Below are positions 1-8,755 of a DNA stretch of 64,000 bases, one piece after another. Position 1 is the stretch's first letter, and each line of letters opens with the position of its first letter. Below the pieces are notes generated by a model, which was given only the letters and a program-made list of their open reading frames with translations, was not told the DNA's origin and made no database searches. Source of the DNA: Tessaracoccus sp. OS52. Lineage in GTDB: Bacteria > Actinomycetota > Actinomycetes > Propionibacteriales > Propionibacteriaceae. Both the position numbers and the translations under genes were made by a program. The stretch covers positions 620,001 through 684,000 of the forward strand of contig NZ_JAJEWM010000001.1 in assembly GCF_020687685.1 (NCBI RefSeq). Direction: 5' to 3'.

Positions 1-2
1 GC

Positions 3-725
3 TTGCCGATGAGCGGGGATTCGAGGTTGCTCGGGAATGCGCAACGGGCGCTGCCGCTGGTGCTCCTGACCCTCGGGGTAATCGAGTTGGGCGCCGTGCT
101 CGGCTCGGTCGTCGTCGGCGCCGAGCCGCCGGACCCCGCAGCCGTCGCCGGGCCGGGTGCCTTCGTTCCCGTCACGTTGGCTGTGGTCTTCGCGACGCTG
201 TTGCGCGCCAACCGCAGCGCCCTCCCCGTGAAGGCCGTCACGGCCGTCGGTGCCGCATCCTTCGCGCTGGTCCGGATCGGCTTGGTGGCCATCACGGCGG
301 CCGGCGGCGCGGCGACCGGCATCGAGGAGGTGCTGGGGGCGGTCTCAGGCGTGGTCCTCGGGCTGACCATTGCGGCATGGGCAGCGGTCGAGTCCCACAC
401 TGCCCGGGTCAGGGTCCGGGCGGTCCACTCCCAGCATCAGGTGGTGCCCGTCCCGCCACCGACGCAGCCGGTGACCGCCACCGGAGCGGGTGCGCAACCT
501 GCCTCGCCCGCACCGCACCCGTCGCCCGCAACCGCTCGGCCGGCGGCGCCCAGACCGTTGCAGGTCCGCAGCGTCCAACCGTTGTCCCAGGTCACCCCTC
601 CCTCGCGGGGCGCTCCGTTCCGCGGGGTGGCCGCCGTCGCCTGGCAGCGGGGCTCCACGCCTTGGCCGCGCAAGGACGAGGACGATCCGGACGGAACATT
701 GTTGCGTCCGCCGCGGCGTCGCTGA
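3..725 (+). CDS. Membrane protein of unknown function, possibly 5'-truncated
   Basis: I do not recognise the family. The first half has four hydrophobic stretches, near residues 15-37, 50-67, 77-100 and 107-128, so it should sit in the membrane. The second half (from about residue 140) is rich in proline and alanine and ends in a basic tail (PPRRR), probably a cytoplasmic or disordered extension. A TTG at 3 and an ATG at 9 are both possible starts, and the true start may lie before the window. It is followed after 140 bases by whiB2 on the same strand. GC use matches the neighbours. Confidence 0.5.
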   Translation: MPMSGDSRLLGNAQRALPLVLLTLGVIELGAVLGSVVVGAEPPDPAAVAGPGAFVPVTLAVVFATLLRANRSALPVKAVTAVGAASFALVRIGLVAITAAGGAATGIEEVLGAVSGVVLGLTIAAWAAVESHTARVRVRAVHSQHQVVPVPPPTQPVTATGAGAQPASPAPHPSPATARPAAPRPLQVRSVQPLSQVTPPSRGAPFRGVAAVAWQRGSTPWPRKDEDDPDGTLLRPPRRR

Positions 726-774
726 CCAAGTCAACCCAACACGCCGATGACGTTGGGCGAATCGCCGAATCCGC

Positions 775-803
775 TTGACGTGGGGGAATGACAAGTGTGT
801 AAT
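775..803 (+). promoter_or_regulatory. Likely whiB2 promoter
   Basis: TTGACG at 775-780 and TGTAAT at 798-803 are separated by 17 bases, a good housekeeping-sigma spacing. Transcription from here would give a leader of roughly 55 bases before the whiB2 start at 865, which has its own ribosome binding site (GGGAGG at 853-858). This gene is therefore not leaderless, unlike many others in the window. Confidence 0.55.
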
Positions 804-864
804 TCACTCAACGGCGAACGACCCACAGCGTCCTCGCCACCCGATCCCCGAAGGGAGGCAGCAA

Positions 865-1122
865 ATGGAGGACATCTTTTCGATCGTTGGGGAGGATGAG
901 GGCGCGTTCGCATGGCAGGAACAGGCCCTGTGTGCACAGACGGACCCCGAGGCGTTCTTCCCGGAGAAGGGGGGATCCACCCGGGAGGCCAAGCGGGTCT
1001 GCCAGGGCTGCACCGTCAAGACCGAGTGCCTGGAATACGCGCTGGCAAATGATGAACGGTTCGGTATCTGGGGTGGTCTCTCAGAGAGGGAACGCCGCAA
1101 GCTCAAGCGCGCAGCCGTCTGA
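865..1122 (+). CDS. whiB2: WhiB-family iron-sulfur regulator (WhiB2/WhmD type)
   Basis: Small transcription factor of the WhiB family, which binds a 4Fe-4S cluster and works with the primary sigma factor; the WhiB2/WhmD branch controls septation and cell division in mycobacteria and streptomycetes. Cluster ligands are Cys23, Cys46, Cys49 and Cys55, in the C-x22-C-x2-C-x5-C layout. The GIWGG turn (residues 67-71) is followed by a basic, DNA-contacting tail (ERERRKLKR). I chose the ATG at 865 because GGGAGG sits seven bases upstream and the 85-residue product matches the family length; an earlier in-frame start would add an unrelated 30 residues. Location next to the GT2/DUF5719 and manB block also fits whiB2. 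Confidence 0.93.
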   Translation: MEDIFSIVGEDEGAFAWQEQALCAQTDPEAFFPEKGGSTREAKRVCQGCTVKTECLEYALANDERFGIWGGLSERERRKLKRAAV

Positions 1123-1181
1123 GGTCAGCCGGCTTGCGTCGGCTATCGTCGTCACGAGCGAATCGACGATGGGAGCAGAGC

Positions 1182-4100
1182 TTGTCCGGCGAAGACCAAC
1201 CGGTGGGTGGCCTCGCGGACTTGTGGTCCTGGGCCGATGAGGACGATGCCGTCCTCGAACACCCGGCCGTGGCCCCCGCCCTCGTCACAGCCGTCATGGT
1301 CGTACACAACGCAGAGGACTGGTTACCCGCTCAACTGCTGAGCCTCGCCCGGCTCGACCCCCGCCCCGGGCGCATCATCGCCGTCGACAACGGCTCCACG
1401 GACGGGTCCAGGGTCCTGCTCGAGGCCGCCCTCGCCGAAGGCGTGTTGCACGAGTTCACCGACGGTGACGCCGCCTTCGGCTTCGGGCAGGCGGTCGACG
1501 TCGCGCTCGGGGCCTCGCAGCCGGAATGGCTCTGGCTGCTCCACGACGACTCCGCACCCAGACCGGACGCCTTGCAGCAGCTCCTGCGGGGCCTGCAGCT
1601 GACGGGCGCCGAGATCCTGGTGCCCAAGCTCCTGCAGCCGAAGCGCCGTAACTACCCCGAGACGCTCGCGGAGATCGGGCAGAGCATCAGCCGCAGCGGA
1701 CGGCGCGTGCTCAGCGTCGAGGAGGGCGACATCGACCAGCAGCAGGAGGAACCGCAGCGCGTTCTGGGCGGCTCCACCGCGGGCCTGCTGGTGGCCGGCG
1801 ACCTCTGGCGCGAGCTGGGGGGACTCTCACCGGAGCTCCCGCTCCATCGCGACGGAGTGGATCTCGGGTGGCGCGCCGCAGACGCGGGACACCTTGTCAT
1901 GACGTGGCCCGACGCGGCGCTGACGCACCGCCAGTCCGGTCGGCTCGGTGAGCGTCAGTCGGCCCTCGGGCGCAACGCCCACGAGGTGGACCGACTGGCG
2001 GCCATGCGCGTGGTGGCCGCCCGTGGGGGCCAGCCGGCCTCCCCGGCGGGTCTCGTGGCGGGCAGTTGGCTGCGCGCCCTCGGCTTCCTGCTCCTGAAGT
2101 CCCCCAGTCGTGCGGCCGCCGAGGTCAGGGCCGCCGCCATCCTCTCCTCGACTGCCGCCGCGACGGCGTCGCTGCGGGAGCGCTCGGTGCCGGCCGAGGA
2201 TGCGGAGTTCGCCGAGGTGCTGCCGGATCGCTTCTGGGGCATCCGGCACGCCTTCGACCGCCTCGGCAACGCGGTCGCCGAACGCTATCGGGACGCGACC
2301 ACGTCCGAGGGCGACACTGGGATCGACGAACTTACGGGGGACGACTTCGCCGGTTCCGGCCGTCGGGTGCGGCGCATCACCTCGCCCGTGCTCGTCATGG
2401 TCGCCGTCCTGCTGCTGGCCGGGGTGCTGGCCGGTCGCACGCTGCTTGGTTCCGGACCGGTCGCCGGTGGCGGTCTGCTGGCTGCCCCCACTGGCCTCGC
2501 CGAGGCGTGGTCGGCATTCCTGACCCCCCTGAACGGCGTCCCGGGGGGCACGGCTCCCTGGCTCGGCTTCAACGCGTTCCTCTCGACCTTCGCGTTCGGC
2601 AGCCCGGCGTGGTTCACCTTCGCGGCGCTCCTGCTGGTGCCCCTGGCGGCGGCGGTAGCTGCACACTTGTTCCTCAAGGAGGTCGGCGCCGCCCGGAGCG
2701 TCTCAGCGCTGGGCGGGGCGCTCTGGGCGGGTGCGGTCATACTGCTCGGGATCGTCACCGCCGGTGACATGTCCGGGATGGTGCTCAGCGTCGCCGGCCC
2801 CCTGCTCGCCCGCAGCGTCCACCGCGGTGTCACCAGCACCGCCGCCGGTGCCGAGCGCCTGCGTGGGCCCGCCGGGACCGCTTTCTGGCTGCTCGCCGTC
2901 GCTGCGGCCTGGCCGATCGCCCTGGTGCTGGCGAGCATCGTCGGACTGGTCTGGCTGTTCCGGGACCGGCGTCGCTGGGCGGAGTTGTTCGTCGCCGTCG
3001 GCATCCCGTGGCTGTTCCTGCTGCCCTGGGTTCCCACCCTGCTGCGCTGGCCCGGCCGCATCCTGACGGGGGCGGACCCGCTCGCCTGGCCCGCGTATCC
3101 TCCGGCGTCGTCGGCCACCCTGGCGGGGCGGATCCTGCCCTCGGGACTGCCGCTTTGGGCCAACATCGTCTTCTTCTGCGTGCTTGCCGTGGCGGCACTG
3201 GTGGCGCTGGTCCGGGCGGAGACCTCCCGGGACAGGTTGCTCGCCGCGATGGGCGTCGGGTTCCCGTTGCTGGTCGGGGTGGTTCTTTCCCGGCTCTCGC
3301 TGCAAGTCAACGGTGGCCAGTCCAGGGCGCTGCTGTCGGGCTGGTCCCTGCTGGTGGTCGCCGCCGCGCTGGCGCCGGTGCTCACCCCGTTCGTCCGGCA
3401 GGGCAGGGAGCTGACGATGTCGCGCCTCGCGCGGGTGGGAGGTGCGGTCCTGGCCCTGACCGCTCTGCTGGCGGTCGGCGTGTGGGGGTGGTACGGCTTC
3501 CGTGGGCCGGTGCAGCCCTCGCCTTCGCAACTGCCCGGTTACGTCCGCGACGTCATCGACTCCCCTCGTGACACCCGGGCTCTCATGATCGAACTCACCA
3601 GCGAAGGGTCGCTCGCCTGGAACGTGGTGGACCAGGCGCAGCCCAGGTGGGGCGCCGGCGAGCGCAATCCCGCCGGAACCTTCGCCCCCCAGTTCGCCGG
3701 ACTCGTGCAGGCGTTCAGCGGGGGAGACGCGCCCGAGGACCTCGCCGAGCAGCTCAGCTCACTGGGCGTCGGACACGTCTGGATGAGGGGCTTCGACGCG
3801 GACAGACTGGCCGCCATCGGCAACGCGGCTGGTCTTTCCAGGGCGGCTGCGGACGAGGACACGGTCGTCTGGACGGTACTCGGGCTGGTCAGCCGCGCGC
3901 AGCTGATCGACGACGGCCTCAGCGCTCCTCTGGCCGACGGCGTCGTGCCGGCCGGCAGCGGCACTCGATACGTGTTGCTGGCTGAGGAGGCCGACGCGCG
4001 TTGGCGGGCCAGCGTCGGGGGTACCGAGCTGGTGATGTCCCCGCAGCGGCCGGCCGTCACCTTCGAGGTGCCCGAGGGTGTGCAGGGGGAACTCGAGTAC

Positions 4101-4217
4101 TCGCTCAGACCGGCGTGGGGCTGGGTCGCCTGGCAGCTCGTGGTGCTGGGCGGGATCCTGATCCTCGCACTGCCGACGCTCGCCGGGGGCACCGAGGCAA
4201 GGAGGGGGAGCCAATGA
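1182..4217 (+). CDS. Large membrane glycosyltransferase, family 2 domain
   Basis: Probable cell-envelope glycosyltransferase. Residues about 35-280 form a GT-A fold: a nucleotide-binding start (AVMVVHNAEDWLP), DNGSTDGS, and the acidic metal site in WLLHDDSAPRP. Residues about 395-790 contain some ten membrane segments, then an extracytoplasmic region and a last hydrophobic segment before the C-terminus. I prefer the TTG at 1182 because GGGAG lies six bases upstream; a TTG at 1134 is possible. The 3' end overlaps the DUF5719 gene by ATGA, so the two are translationally coupled. This pair next to whiB is a recurring actinobacterial arrangement. Sugar donor and acceptor cannot be told from sequence. 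Confidence 0.85.
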   Translation: MSGEDQPVGGLADLWSWADEDDAVLEHPAVAPALVTAVMVVHNAEDWLPAQLLSLARLDPRPGRIIAVDNGSTDGSRVLLEAALAEGVLHEFTDGDAAFGFGQAVDVALGASQPEWLWLLHDDSAPRPDALQQLLRGLQLTGAEILVPKLLQPKRRNYPETLAEIGQSISRSGRRVLSVEEGDIDQQQEEPQRVLGGSTAGLLVAGDLWRELGGLSPELPLHRDGVDLGWRAADAGHLVMTWPDAALTHRQSGRLGERQSALGRNAHEVDRLAAMRVVAARGGQPASPAGLVAGSWLRALGFLLLKSPSRAAAEVRAAAILSSTAAATASLRERSVPAEDAEFAEVLPDRFWGIRHAFDRLGNAVAERYRDATTSEGDTGIDELTGDDFAGSGRRVRRITSPVLVMVAVLLLAGVLAGRTLLGSGPVAGGGLLAAPTGLAEAWSAFLTPLNGVPGGTAPWLGFNAFLSTFAFGSPAWFTFAALLLVPLAAAVAAHLFLKEVGAARSVSALGGALWAGAVILLGIVTAGDMSGMVLSVAGPLLARSVHRGVTSTAAGAERLRGPAGTAFWLLAVAAAWPIALVLASIVGLVWLFRDRRRWAELFVAVGIPWLFLLPWVPTLLRWPGRILTGADPLAWPAYPPASSATLAGRILPSGLPLWANIVFFCVLAVAALVALVRAETSRDRLLAAMGVGFPLLVGVVLSRLSLQVNGGQSRALLSGWSLLVVAAALAPVLTPFVRQGRELTMSRLARVGGAVLALTALLAVGVWGWYGFRGPVQPSPSQLPGYVRDVIDSPRDTRALMIELTSEGSLAWNVVDQAQPRWGAGERNPAGTFAPQFAGLVQAFSGGDAPEDLAEQLSSLGVGHVWMRGFDADRLAAIGNAAGLSRAAADEDTVVWTVLGLVSRAQLIDDGLSAPLADGVVPAGSGTRYVLLAEEADARWRASVGGTELVMSPQRPAVTFEVPEGVQGELEYSLRPAWGWVAWQLVVLGGILILALPTLAGGTEARRGSQ

Positions 4218-5509
4218 TCCGCAGAGTGCTGGAGACTGCGGGCCTCGTCCTGGTGCTCGTGGCGATGGTGCTGGCCATCACGTCCCTGACCCCGGCCGCG
4301 CTGCCACGCGTGACCCGGGTCACCCCACCACAGGACAACAAGTCGGTGTGCCTGCCCGCCGGAGGAACCGGGGCGTTGTTCGCGGCAGAGGCCGACACCG
4401 TGGCAGAGCTGGGCAAGCCACCGTCGGCAGCTCTGGACTCCGTTGTCCTGGGGGACCAGACAGAGCCCGTCGTGCTGACCGGCACGGGATCACCGATCGG
4501 CGGATACCTGAATGCGATCGGCGCCACCAGATCCTGGACGCCCTGCTCCCCGGCGGTGGCGAGCGGCCTGCTGGTGGTGCCCTCCGCGGCCGACACCGAA
4601 CTGCTCATCGTGAACTCGGACCAGAGCGAGGCGGCGGTCGACCTGACCCTGCTGGGCGCAGACGGGGAGATCGAGGCACTCGGGTCCCGGGGCATCGCCG
4701 TTGCGGCCAACTCCAGCCGCGTGATCGCGCTGTCGGTGCTGACTGATGCGCCCGGTCCGGTGGGGGTTGGATACACCGCAAGCCGGGGGCGGGCAACCAT
4801 CATCGCCAGGACCGCCACCACCACCGCGCTCGACTCGGCGGTTGCCTCCAAGCCCGCCACCGAGCAGGTGATCGCCGGCATCCCTGCCGGAGCGGGGAAC
4901 GCGACCATACTGCTGGCCAACCCCAACGATGAACGCGCCTCGGTGGAGGTGGCCGCGCTGGGCGCTACCGCCACCTACACGCCGGCGGGCGGCGGGGGCA
5001 TCTCGGTCGCCCCGCACAGCACGGTCGCCGTCGCGCTCGGCGGCTCCTTGGCGGGTGAGGCGACGGCGCTGCGGATCACCTCCGACCTTGAGGTCGGTAC
5101 GGCCGTGGTGACCGGCCCTGAGCTGCTGGATCCGGCTGGTCCGGTGTCCTCGGAGCAGGCGTTCCTCGCACCGACGGAGGGTGGCACAAGGCTGGCCGCC
5201 CTGCTACCCGCGGCCGGGGTGCTGCAGCTGTCATCCGGTGCCGGTGACGTGACCGTGGAGGTGAACCACGTCATCCTGGGTGGCGCCTCGCAGGCGAGCG
5301 AGCTCCTGGTCCCCGGGGGACGCACCGTCACGGTGCCGCTGTCCGCCGAGGCACCCCAGGGGCAGTTGATCGAGGTCTCCGCTGGAACCGAGCTGTTCGG
5401 TGCCGTCACGTTCGTCGACGGCTCCGGAGTCGCCGTCGCACCGCTGGAGCCCAGCGGTGACGTGGTCGTGGAGCCGCTGGCCGCTGAACTCGATCCATCG
5501 CTGAAGTAG
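4214..5509 (+). CDS. DUF5719 family exported protein
   Basis: Partner of the upstream membrane glycosyltransferase, starting in its stop codon (ATGA) behind a strong GGAGGGGGAG site. An N-terminal hydrophobic segment at residues about 5-26 acts as signal anchor. The remaining 400 residues are rich in small, beta-forming residues (many G, A, V, T) and should lie outside the membrane. Two cysteines (CLPAGG near residue 38 and WTPCSP near residue 110) could form a disulfide. The family is known as DUF5719; its function is not established. Coupling implies a role in envelope glycan or glycoprotein work, which is inference only. Confidence 0.75.
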   Translation: MIRRVLETAGLVLVLVAMVLAITSLTPAALPRVTRVTPPQDNKSVCLPAGGTGALFAAEADTVAELGKPPSAALDSVVLGDQTEPVVLTGTGSPIGGYLNAIGATRSWTPCSPAVASGLLVVPSAADTELLIVNSDQSEAAVDLTLLGADGEIEALGSRGIAVAANSSRVIALSVLTDAPGPVGVGYTASRGRATIIARTATTTALDSAVASKPATEQVIAGIPAGAGNATILLANPNDERASVEVAALGATATYTPAGGGGISVAPHSTVAVALGGSLAGEATALRITSDLEVGTAVVTGPELLDPAGPVSSEQAFLAPTEGGTRLAALLPAAGVLQLSSGAGDVTVEVNHVILGGASQASELLVPGGRTVTVPLSAEAPQGQLIEVSAGTELFGAVTFVDGSGVAVAPLEPSGDVVVEPLAAELDPSLK

Positions 5510-5524
5510 GGAAACGGGTCAGAA

Positions 5525-6271
5525 ATGTTCATTGGAATGGGCACCGTCGTGAACACGGTCGCCGTGGTGGTGGGTGCGACGCTGGGCCTGCTCATCGGCA
5601 ACCGCCTGCCCGAGCGCTCCCGTTCGCTGGTGGTGGACACCCTGGGGCTGGTGACGATAGTGCTGGGGGTGTTCGCGGCGACATCGATGAACAGCGACGC
5701 GATCAACGACGCCGTCGGCTCCGGTGCCGGGATGCTTCTGGTCCTGGGCGCCCTCCTGCCCGGTGCCCTCATCGGCTCGGCGCTGCGGCTCGAGGACCGG
5801 CTGGACAGCGGGGCGCGCTGGGTCGCCAGGCGGTTCGGGCGGGAGGACGGCCTGCATTTCGTGGAGGGCATCGTCACGCCGACCCTCGTGTTCTGCGTCG
5901 GCCCCCTGACCATCCTGGGATCGATTTCCGACGGGCTGGGCCTGGGCGCGCAGCAGTTGATGGTCAAGTCCGTGATGGACGGGTTCGCCTCGATCGCGTT
6001 CGCTGCCAGCCTCGGAATCGGCGTGCTGTTCTCGGCCGGCGCGGTTGCGGTGCTGCAGGGCTCGCTGACCCTCGCGGCCTTCGCGCTGGGCGGATTCCTG
6101 GACGCCGCCCAGATCGACGTGCTCAACGCCACTGGCGGGATCATCCTCATCGGCCTGGGAATCCGCCTGCTGGACCTCAAGGCGGTGCGCGTGGCGGACC
6201 TGCTCCCCGCGCTGGCCCTGGCTCCGGTGGTCACGTGGGCCGTGGCGCAGATCGTCGCCCGCGCCGCCTGA
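5525..6271 (+). CDS. DUF554 (YqgA-like) membrane protein
   Basis: Integral membrane protein of the DUF554 family, possibly a transporter or channel of unknown substrate. It shows the family start (MFIGMGTVVNTVAVVVGATLG), a glycine-rich set of about six or seven membrane segments, and the conserved FVEGIVTPTLVFCVGPLTILGS region near residues 113-136. At 248 residues it is the usual length. It lies 15 bases after the DUF5719 stop and converges on the zincin-like gene 10 bases beyond its own stop. In mycobacteria fbiA/fbiB sit near whiB2; here this gene occupies the equivalent space. Confidence 0.85.
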   Translation: MFIGMGTVVNTVAVVVGATLGLLIGNRLPERSRSLVVDTLGLVTIVLGVFAATSMNSDAINDAVGSGAGMLLVLGALLPGALIGSALRLEDRLDSGARWVARRFGREDGLHFVEGIVTPTLVFCVGPLTILGSISDGLGLGAQQLMVKSVMDGFASIAFAASLGIGVLFSAGAVAVLQGSLTLAAFALGGFLDAAQIDVLNATGGIILIGLGIRLLDLKAVRVADLLPALALAPVVTWAVAQIVARAA

Positions 6272-6281
6272 GTTGGCCCGG

Positions 6282-6722
6282 TCAGTCGTCCCAGTCGTCG
6301 CCGATCTCGCGGTCGACGAGTGAGTCGATGTCCAGCCCGGTCAGTGCGCTGAGCTGCTCGACGATGGTGCGGTGGACCAGACGCCGCAGCTGGGCACGCG
6401 AGTCGGCGCGGTGTTCCAGTGGTCGCTCGTAGATCACGATCTGGGCTCGCCGATCCCGGCTGGGTTCGAGCGCCGCCGACATCGGGACCCGGTCCCCGGA
6501 CCAGTTGATGTTGAAGTGTGGCACGTCCTCCACGCCCACGACGATGCCCGTCAGGGCCTGCGGGTTCACGGAGGCGATCTCGGCCATTGCGGAGGTCACG
6601 CACTCGTTGAAGTAGTCCGTCCGGCTGGGGCGGCGCAGCGGAACGGGGCGCGATGACCAGGTGTGCGGCAGCGCCAGCGGGCCACGGATTCCCCGCCCAT
6701 GTCGGTCTCGGCTGCGTGGCAT
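6282..6722 (-). CDS. Zincin-like (Zincin_1) protein lacking HExxH
   Basis: Homologous in length and pattern to the small metallopeptidase-like family found between whiB2 and manB in actinobacteria (Rv3259 in M. tuberculosis). A basic N-terminus (RDRHGRGIRGPL) is followed by a compact domain with IVVGVEDVPHF and QIVIYERPLEHRA. At the position where other Zincin_1 proteins carry HExxH this one reads VEQLS (HRTIVEQLSALTGLD), so zinc binding and peptidase activity are doubtful; as I recall the actinobacterial branch shares this loss. The start is leaderless: TAGAGT (6729-6734 on the other strand) lies six bases before ATG. It is transcribed divergently from the DUF3499 gene. Confidence 0.8.
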   Translation of the reverse strand: MPRSRDRHGRGIRGPLALPHTWSSRPVPLRRPSRTDYFNECVTSAMAEIASVNPQALTGIVVGVEDVPHFNINWSGDRVPMSAALEPSRDRRAQIVIYERPLEHRADSRAQLRRLVHRTIVEQLSALTGLDIDSLVDREIGDDWDD

Positions 6723-6728
6723 GCGCCA

Positions 6729-6753
6729 ACTCTAGCCGCGACGCCGCTAGGTT
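6729..6753. promoter_or_regulatory. Divergent leaderless promoters
   Basis: The minus strand has TAGAGT (6729-6734) six bases before the ATG at 6722. The plus strand has TAGGTT (6748-6753) seven bases before the GTG at 6761. Neither gene has a Shine-Dalgarno sequence, so both transcripts should start at or next to the start codon. Confidence 0.6.
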
Positions 6754-6760
6754 GTTCCCC

Positions 6761-7135
6761 GTGCGCCTTTGCTCCAGGACGGCCTGCCACTCAGCGGCGG
6801 TGGCCACCATGACCTACGCCTACGCCGACTCGACGGCGGTGCTCGGCCCCCTTGCCGTCGCCCACGTGCCCGGTGCCTTCGACCTGTGTGCCCAGCACGC
6901 GGAGCGCACCAGCGTCCCCCGCGGCTGGGAGGTCATCCGGCTGCCCCTCGACGTCCTGCCCCGAGAGGTCCTTGCCGAAGACGATGACGACCTGCTGGCG
7001 CTGGCCGACGCCGTGCGGGCGATCGGGCTGCGCCACGACGACGTCGAGCCCCTCGCGGCCGCCGCACCCATGACCGCCTCGTCGGAGGAAGGCCGCCAGC
7101 TGGGTCACCTGCGGTTGTTGCCGAGCATCAACTGA
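6761..7135 (+). CDS. DUF3499 family protein
   Basis: A 124-residue conserved actinobacterial protein (equivalent of Rv3258c) of unknown function. The family signature is clear: RLCSRTACHSAAVATMTY at the start, YADSTAVLGPLA, then DLCAQHAERTSVPRGWEV. Cysteines 4, 9 and the C-x2-H of DLCAQH may bind a metal; this is inference. I chose the GTG at 6761 because the signature begins there and TAGGTT lies seven bases upstream; an earlier start would add 36 unrelated residues that overlap the opposite gene. The C-terminal third is acidic. It precedes manB by 20 bases. Confidence 0.85.
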   Translation: MRLCSRTACHSAAVATMTYAYADSTAVLGPLAVAHVPGAFDLCAQHAERTSVPRGWEVIRLPLDVLPREVLAEDDDDLLALADAVRAIGLRHDDVEPLAAAAPMTASSEEGRQLGHLRLLPSIN

Positions 7136-7155
7136 GGGTCAAGTAGGCTTCGGGG

Positions 7156-8556
7156 GTGCTAGCTCCCGACATCTTCAAGGCAAATGACATCCGCGGAGTC
7201 GTCACCGGGGATGCCCCGGAATGGGACGTCGACGGCGCCCGAGCGCTGGGTGCCGCGTTCGTCGACCTGATGGGCCTGCAGGGACGCGAGTTCGTACTGG
7301 GCCGCGACATGCGCGTGCTGGGTCGTGAGCTCTCACTGGCGTTCGCCGACGGTGCCCGCCGCGCCGGCGCTGGTGTTGTCGACGTCGGCCTGACGGCAAC
7401 CGACCAGCTCTGGTTCGCCTCGGGCTGGCTGTCGTTGCCGGGAGTGCAGTTCACCGCCAGTCACAACCCGGGTGAGTACAACGGCATCAAGTTCTGCCTC
7501 GCCGACGCCCGCCCGGTCGCCCCGGACTTCATGTCCCGGCTGCGTGACCTTGCCGGCACCGTCGCCATGGGGGAGACCCTGGAGGGTGGCTACCGGAGCG
7601 TCGAGACGCTGTCGGCGTACTCGGGCAAGCTCTCGCAACTGGTCCCGCCGGGCGACGGCCGGGACCTGGTCGTCGTCGTCGACGCCGGCAACGGCATGGC
7701 CGGCCACACCTGCCGCAGTGCCCTGGCGGGTCGCCGACTCGACATCGTCGGCCTCTACCTGGAACCGGATGGCAGCTTCCCCAACCACCCGGCAAACCCA
7801 CTCGAGCCGGCGAACCTCGTCGACGCGCGTGCCGCGGTGCTTGAGCACGGTGCCGATCTCGGCCTGGTGTTCGACGGCGACGCCGACCGCTGCTTCATCA
7901 TCGATGAGCGCGGTGAAGTGGTTGACCCGTCGGTGGTGACGGCGATGATCGCGCTGGCCGAGCTCGAGAAGGAGCCGGGCGGCACCATCGTCACCAACAC
8001 CATCACGTCCTGGGCCGTGGCCGAAGCCGTCGAGGGCAAGGGCCGCCTGGTGAAGTCGAGGGTGGGCCACACCTACGTGAAAGCTGTCATGGCGCGCGAG
8101 AACGCAGTCTTCGGTGGCGAGCACTCCGCCCACTACTACTTCCGCGACTTCTGGTCCGCCGACACCGGGATGCTGGCGGCGCTGCACGTGATCGAACTCC
8201 TGCGTCGCTCCGGGGAGCCGCTCTCGGCGCTGGCCAGGGAGTTCGACGGCTACCACCGCTCCGGTGAACTGAACTCCACGGTGGCGGATGCCGCCACCTG
8301 CCAACGGGCCGTCGAGGATGCCTTCGAGGGGCGTGGCACGGCTGAACGCACCGACGGGCTGACGGTGGCGAACCATGCCGAGGGCTGGTGGTTCAACCTG
8401 CGTCCCAGCAACACCGAGCCTTTGCTGCGACTCAACGTCGAGGCCAGGGACGCCTCCCGCATGGAGCAACTGCGCGACGAAGTTCTGGCACTGGTTGCCG
8501 CGAGCGCGGGGGCGCTAGATTTGCAGGGCGAGGCCATCGATGAGGAGAACCGCTGA
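7156..8556 (+). CDS. manB: Phosphomannomutase/phosphoglucomutase
   Basis: Interconverts mannose-6-phosphate and mannose-1-phosphate (and possibly the glucose pair), feeding GDP-mannose for cell-wall glycolipids and glycans. All four alpha-D-phosphohexomutase signatures are present: phosphoserine loop TASHNP (Ser102), metal loop DGDADR (from Asp240), sugar loop GGEHS (320-324) and phosphate loop RPSNTEP (from 416). The 466-residue length is normal. GTG start at 7156 lies six bases after TAGGCT (7144-7149), a leaderless layout. It overlaps the Trm112 gene by one base (TGATG). Same order as M. tuberculosis Rv3257c and neighbours. Confidence 0.93.
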   Translation: MLAPDIFKANDIRGVVTGDAPEWDVDGARALGAAFVDLMGLQGREFVLGRDMRVLGRELSLAFADGARRAGAGVVDVGLTATDQLWFASGWLSLPGVQFTASHNPGEYNGIKFCLADARPVAPDFMSRLRDLAGTVAMGETLEGGYRSVETLSAYSGKLSQLVPPGDGRDLVVVVDAGNGMAGHTCRSALAGRRLDIVGLYLEPDGSFPNHPANPLEPANLVDARAAVLEHGADLGLVFDGDADRCFIIDERGEVVDPSVVTAMIALAELEKEPGGTIVTNTITSWAVAEAVEGKGRLVKSRVGHTYVKAVMARENAVFGGEHSAHYYFRDFWSADTGMLAALHVIELLRRSGEPLSALAREFDGYHRSGELNSTVADAATCQRAVEDAFEGRGTAERTDGLTVANHAEGWWFNLRPSNTEPLLRLNVEARDASRMEQLRDEVLALVAASAGALDLQGEAIDEENR

Positions 8557-8747
8557 TGAGTGAGCAGAACATGGATCTTTCGCCGGAGTTCCTGGAGATC
8601 GCCGCGTGCCCCGCGTGCCACTCCAAGTTCGCCGTCGACTACGACTTGTCCGAGCTGGTGTGCACGGGGCAGGACTGTGGCCTCGCCTACCCGGTCCAGG
8701 ACCGCATCCCGGTGCTCCTCATCGACCGCGCGCGCAGCACGAAGTAG
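8556..8747 (+). CDS. Trm112-like zinc-ribbon protein
   Basis: A 63-residue Trm112/UPF0434 protein. In yeast and archaea such proteins activate methyltransferases; the bacterial role is less clear. Two cysteine pairs are visible: ACPACH near residues 17-22 and VCTGQDCG near 37-44, followed by the conserved AYPVQDRIPVLL motif. It starts within the manB stop codon (TGATG) and is followed eight bases later by the SIS-type isomerase gene, so the three are one transcription unit, as in mycobacteria. Confidence 0.88.
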   Translation: MSEQNMDLSPEFLEIAACPACHSKFAVDYDLSELVCTGQDCGLAYPVQDRIPVLLIDRARSTK

Positions 8748-8755
8748 GAGTGGCC

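Noticed and set aside
4975-6810. Open frame of 611 codons on the minus strand opposite DUF554
   Set aside because: Ser/Thr/Arg/Pro-biased antisense translation with no conserved motif.
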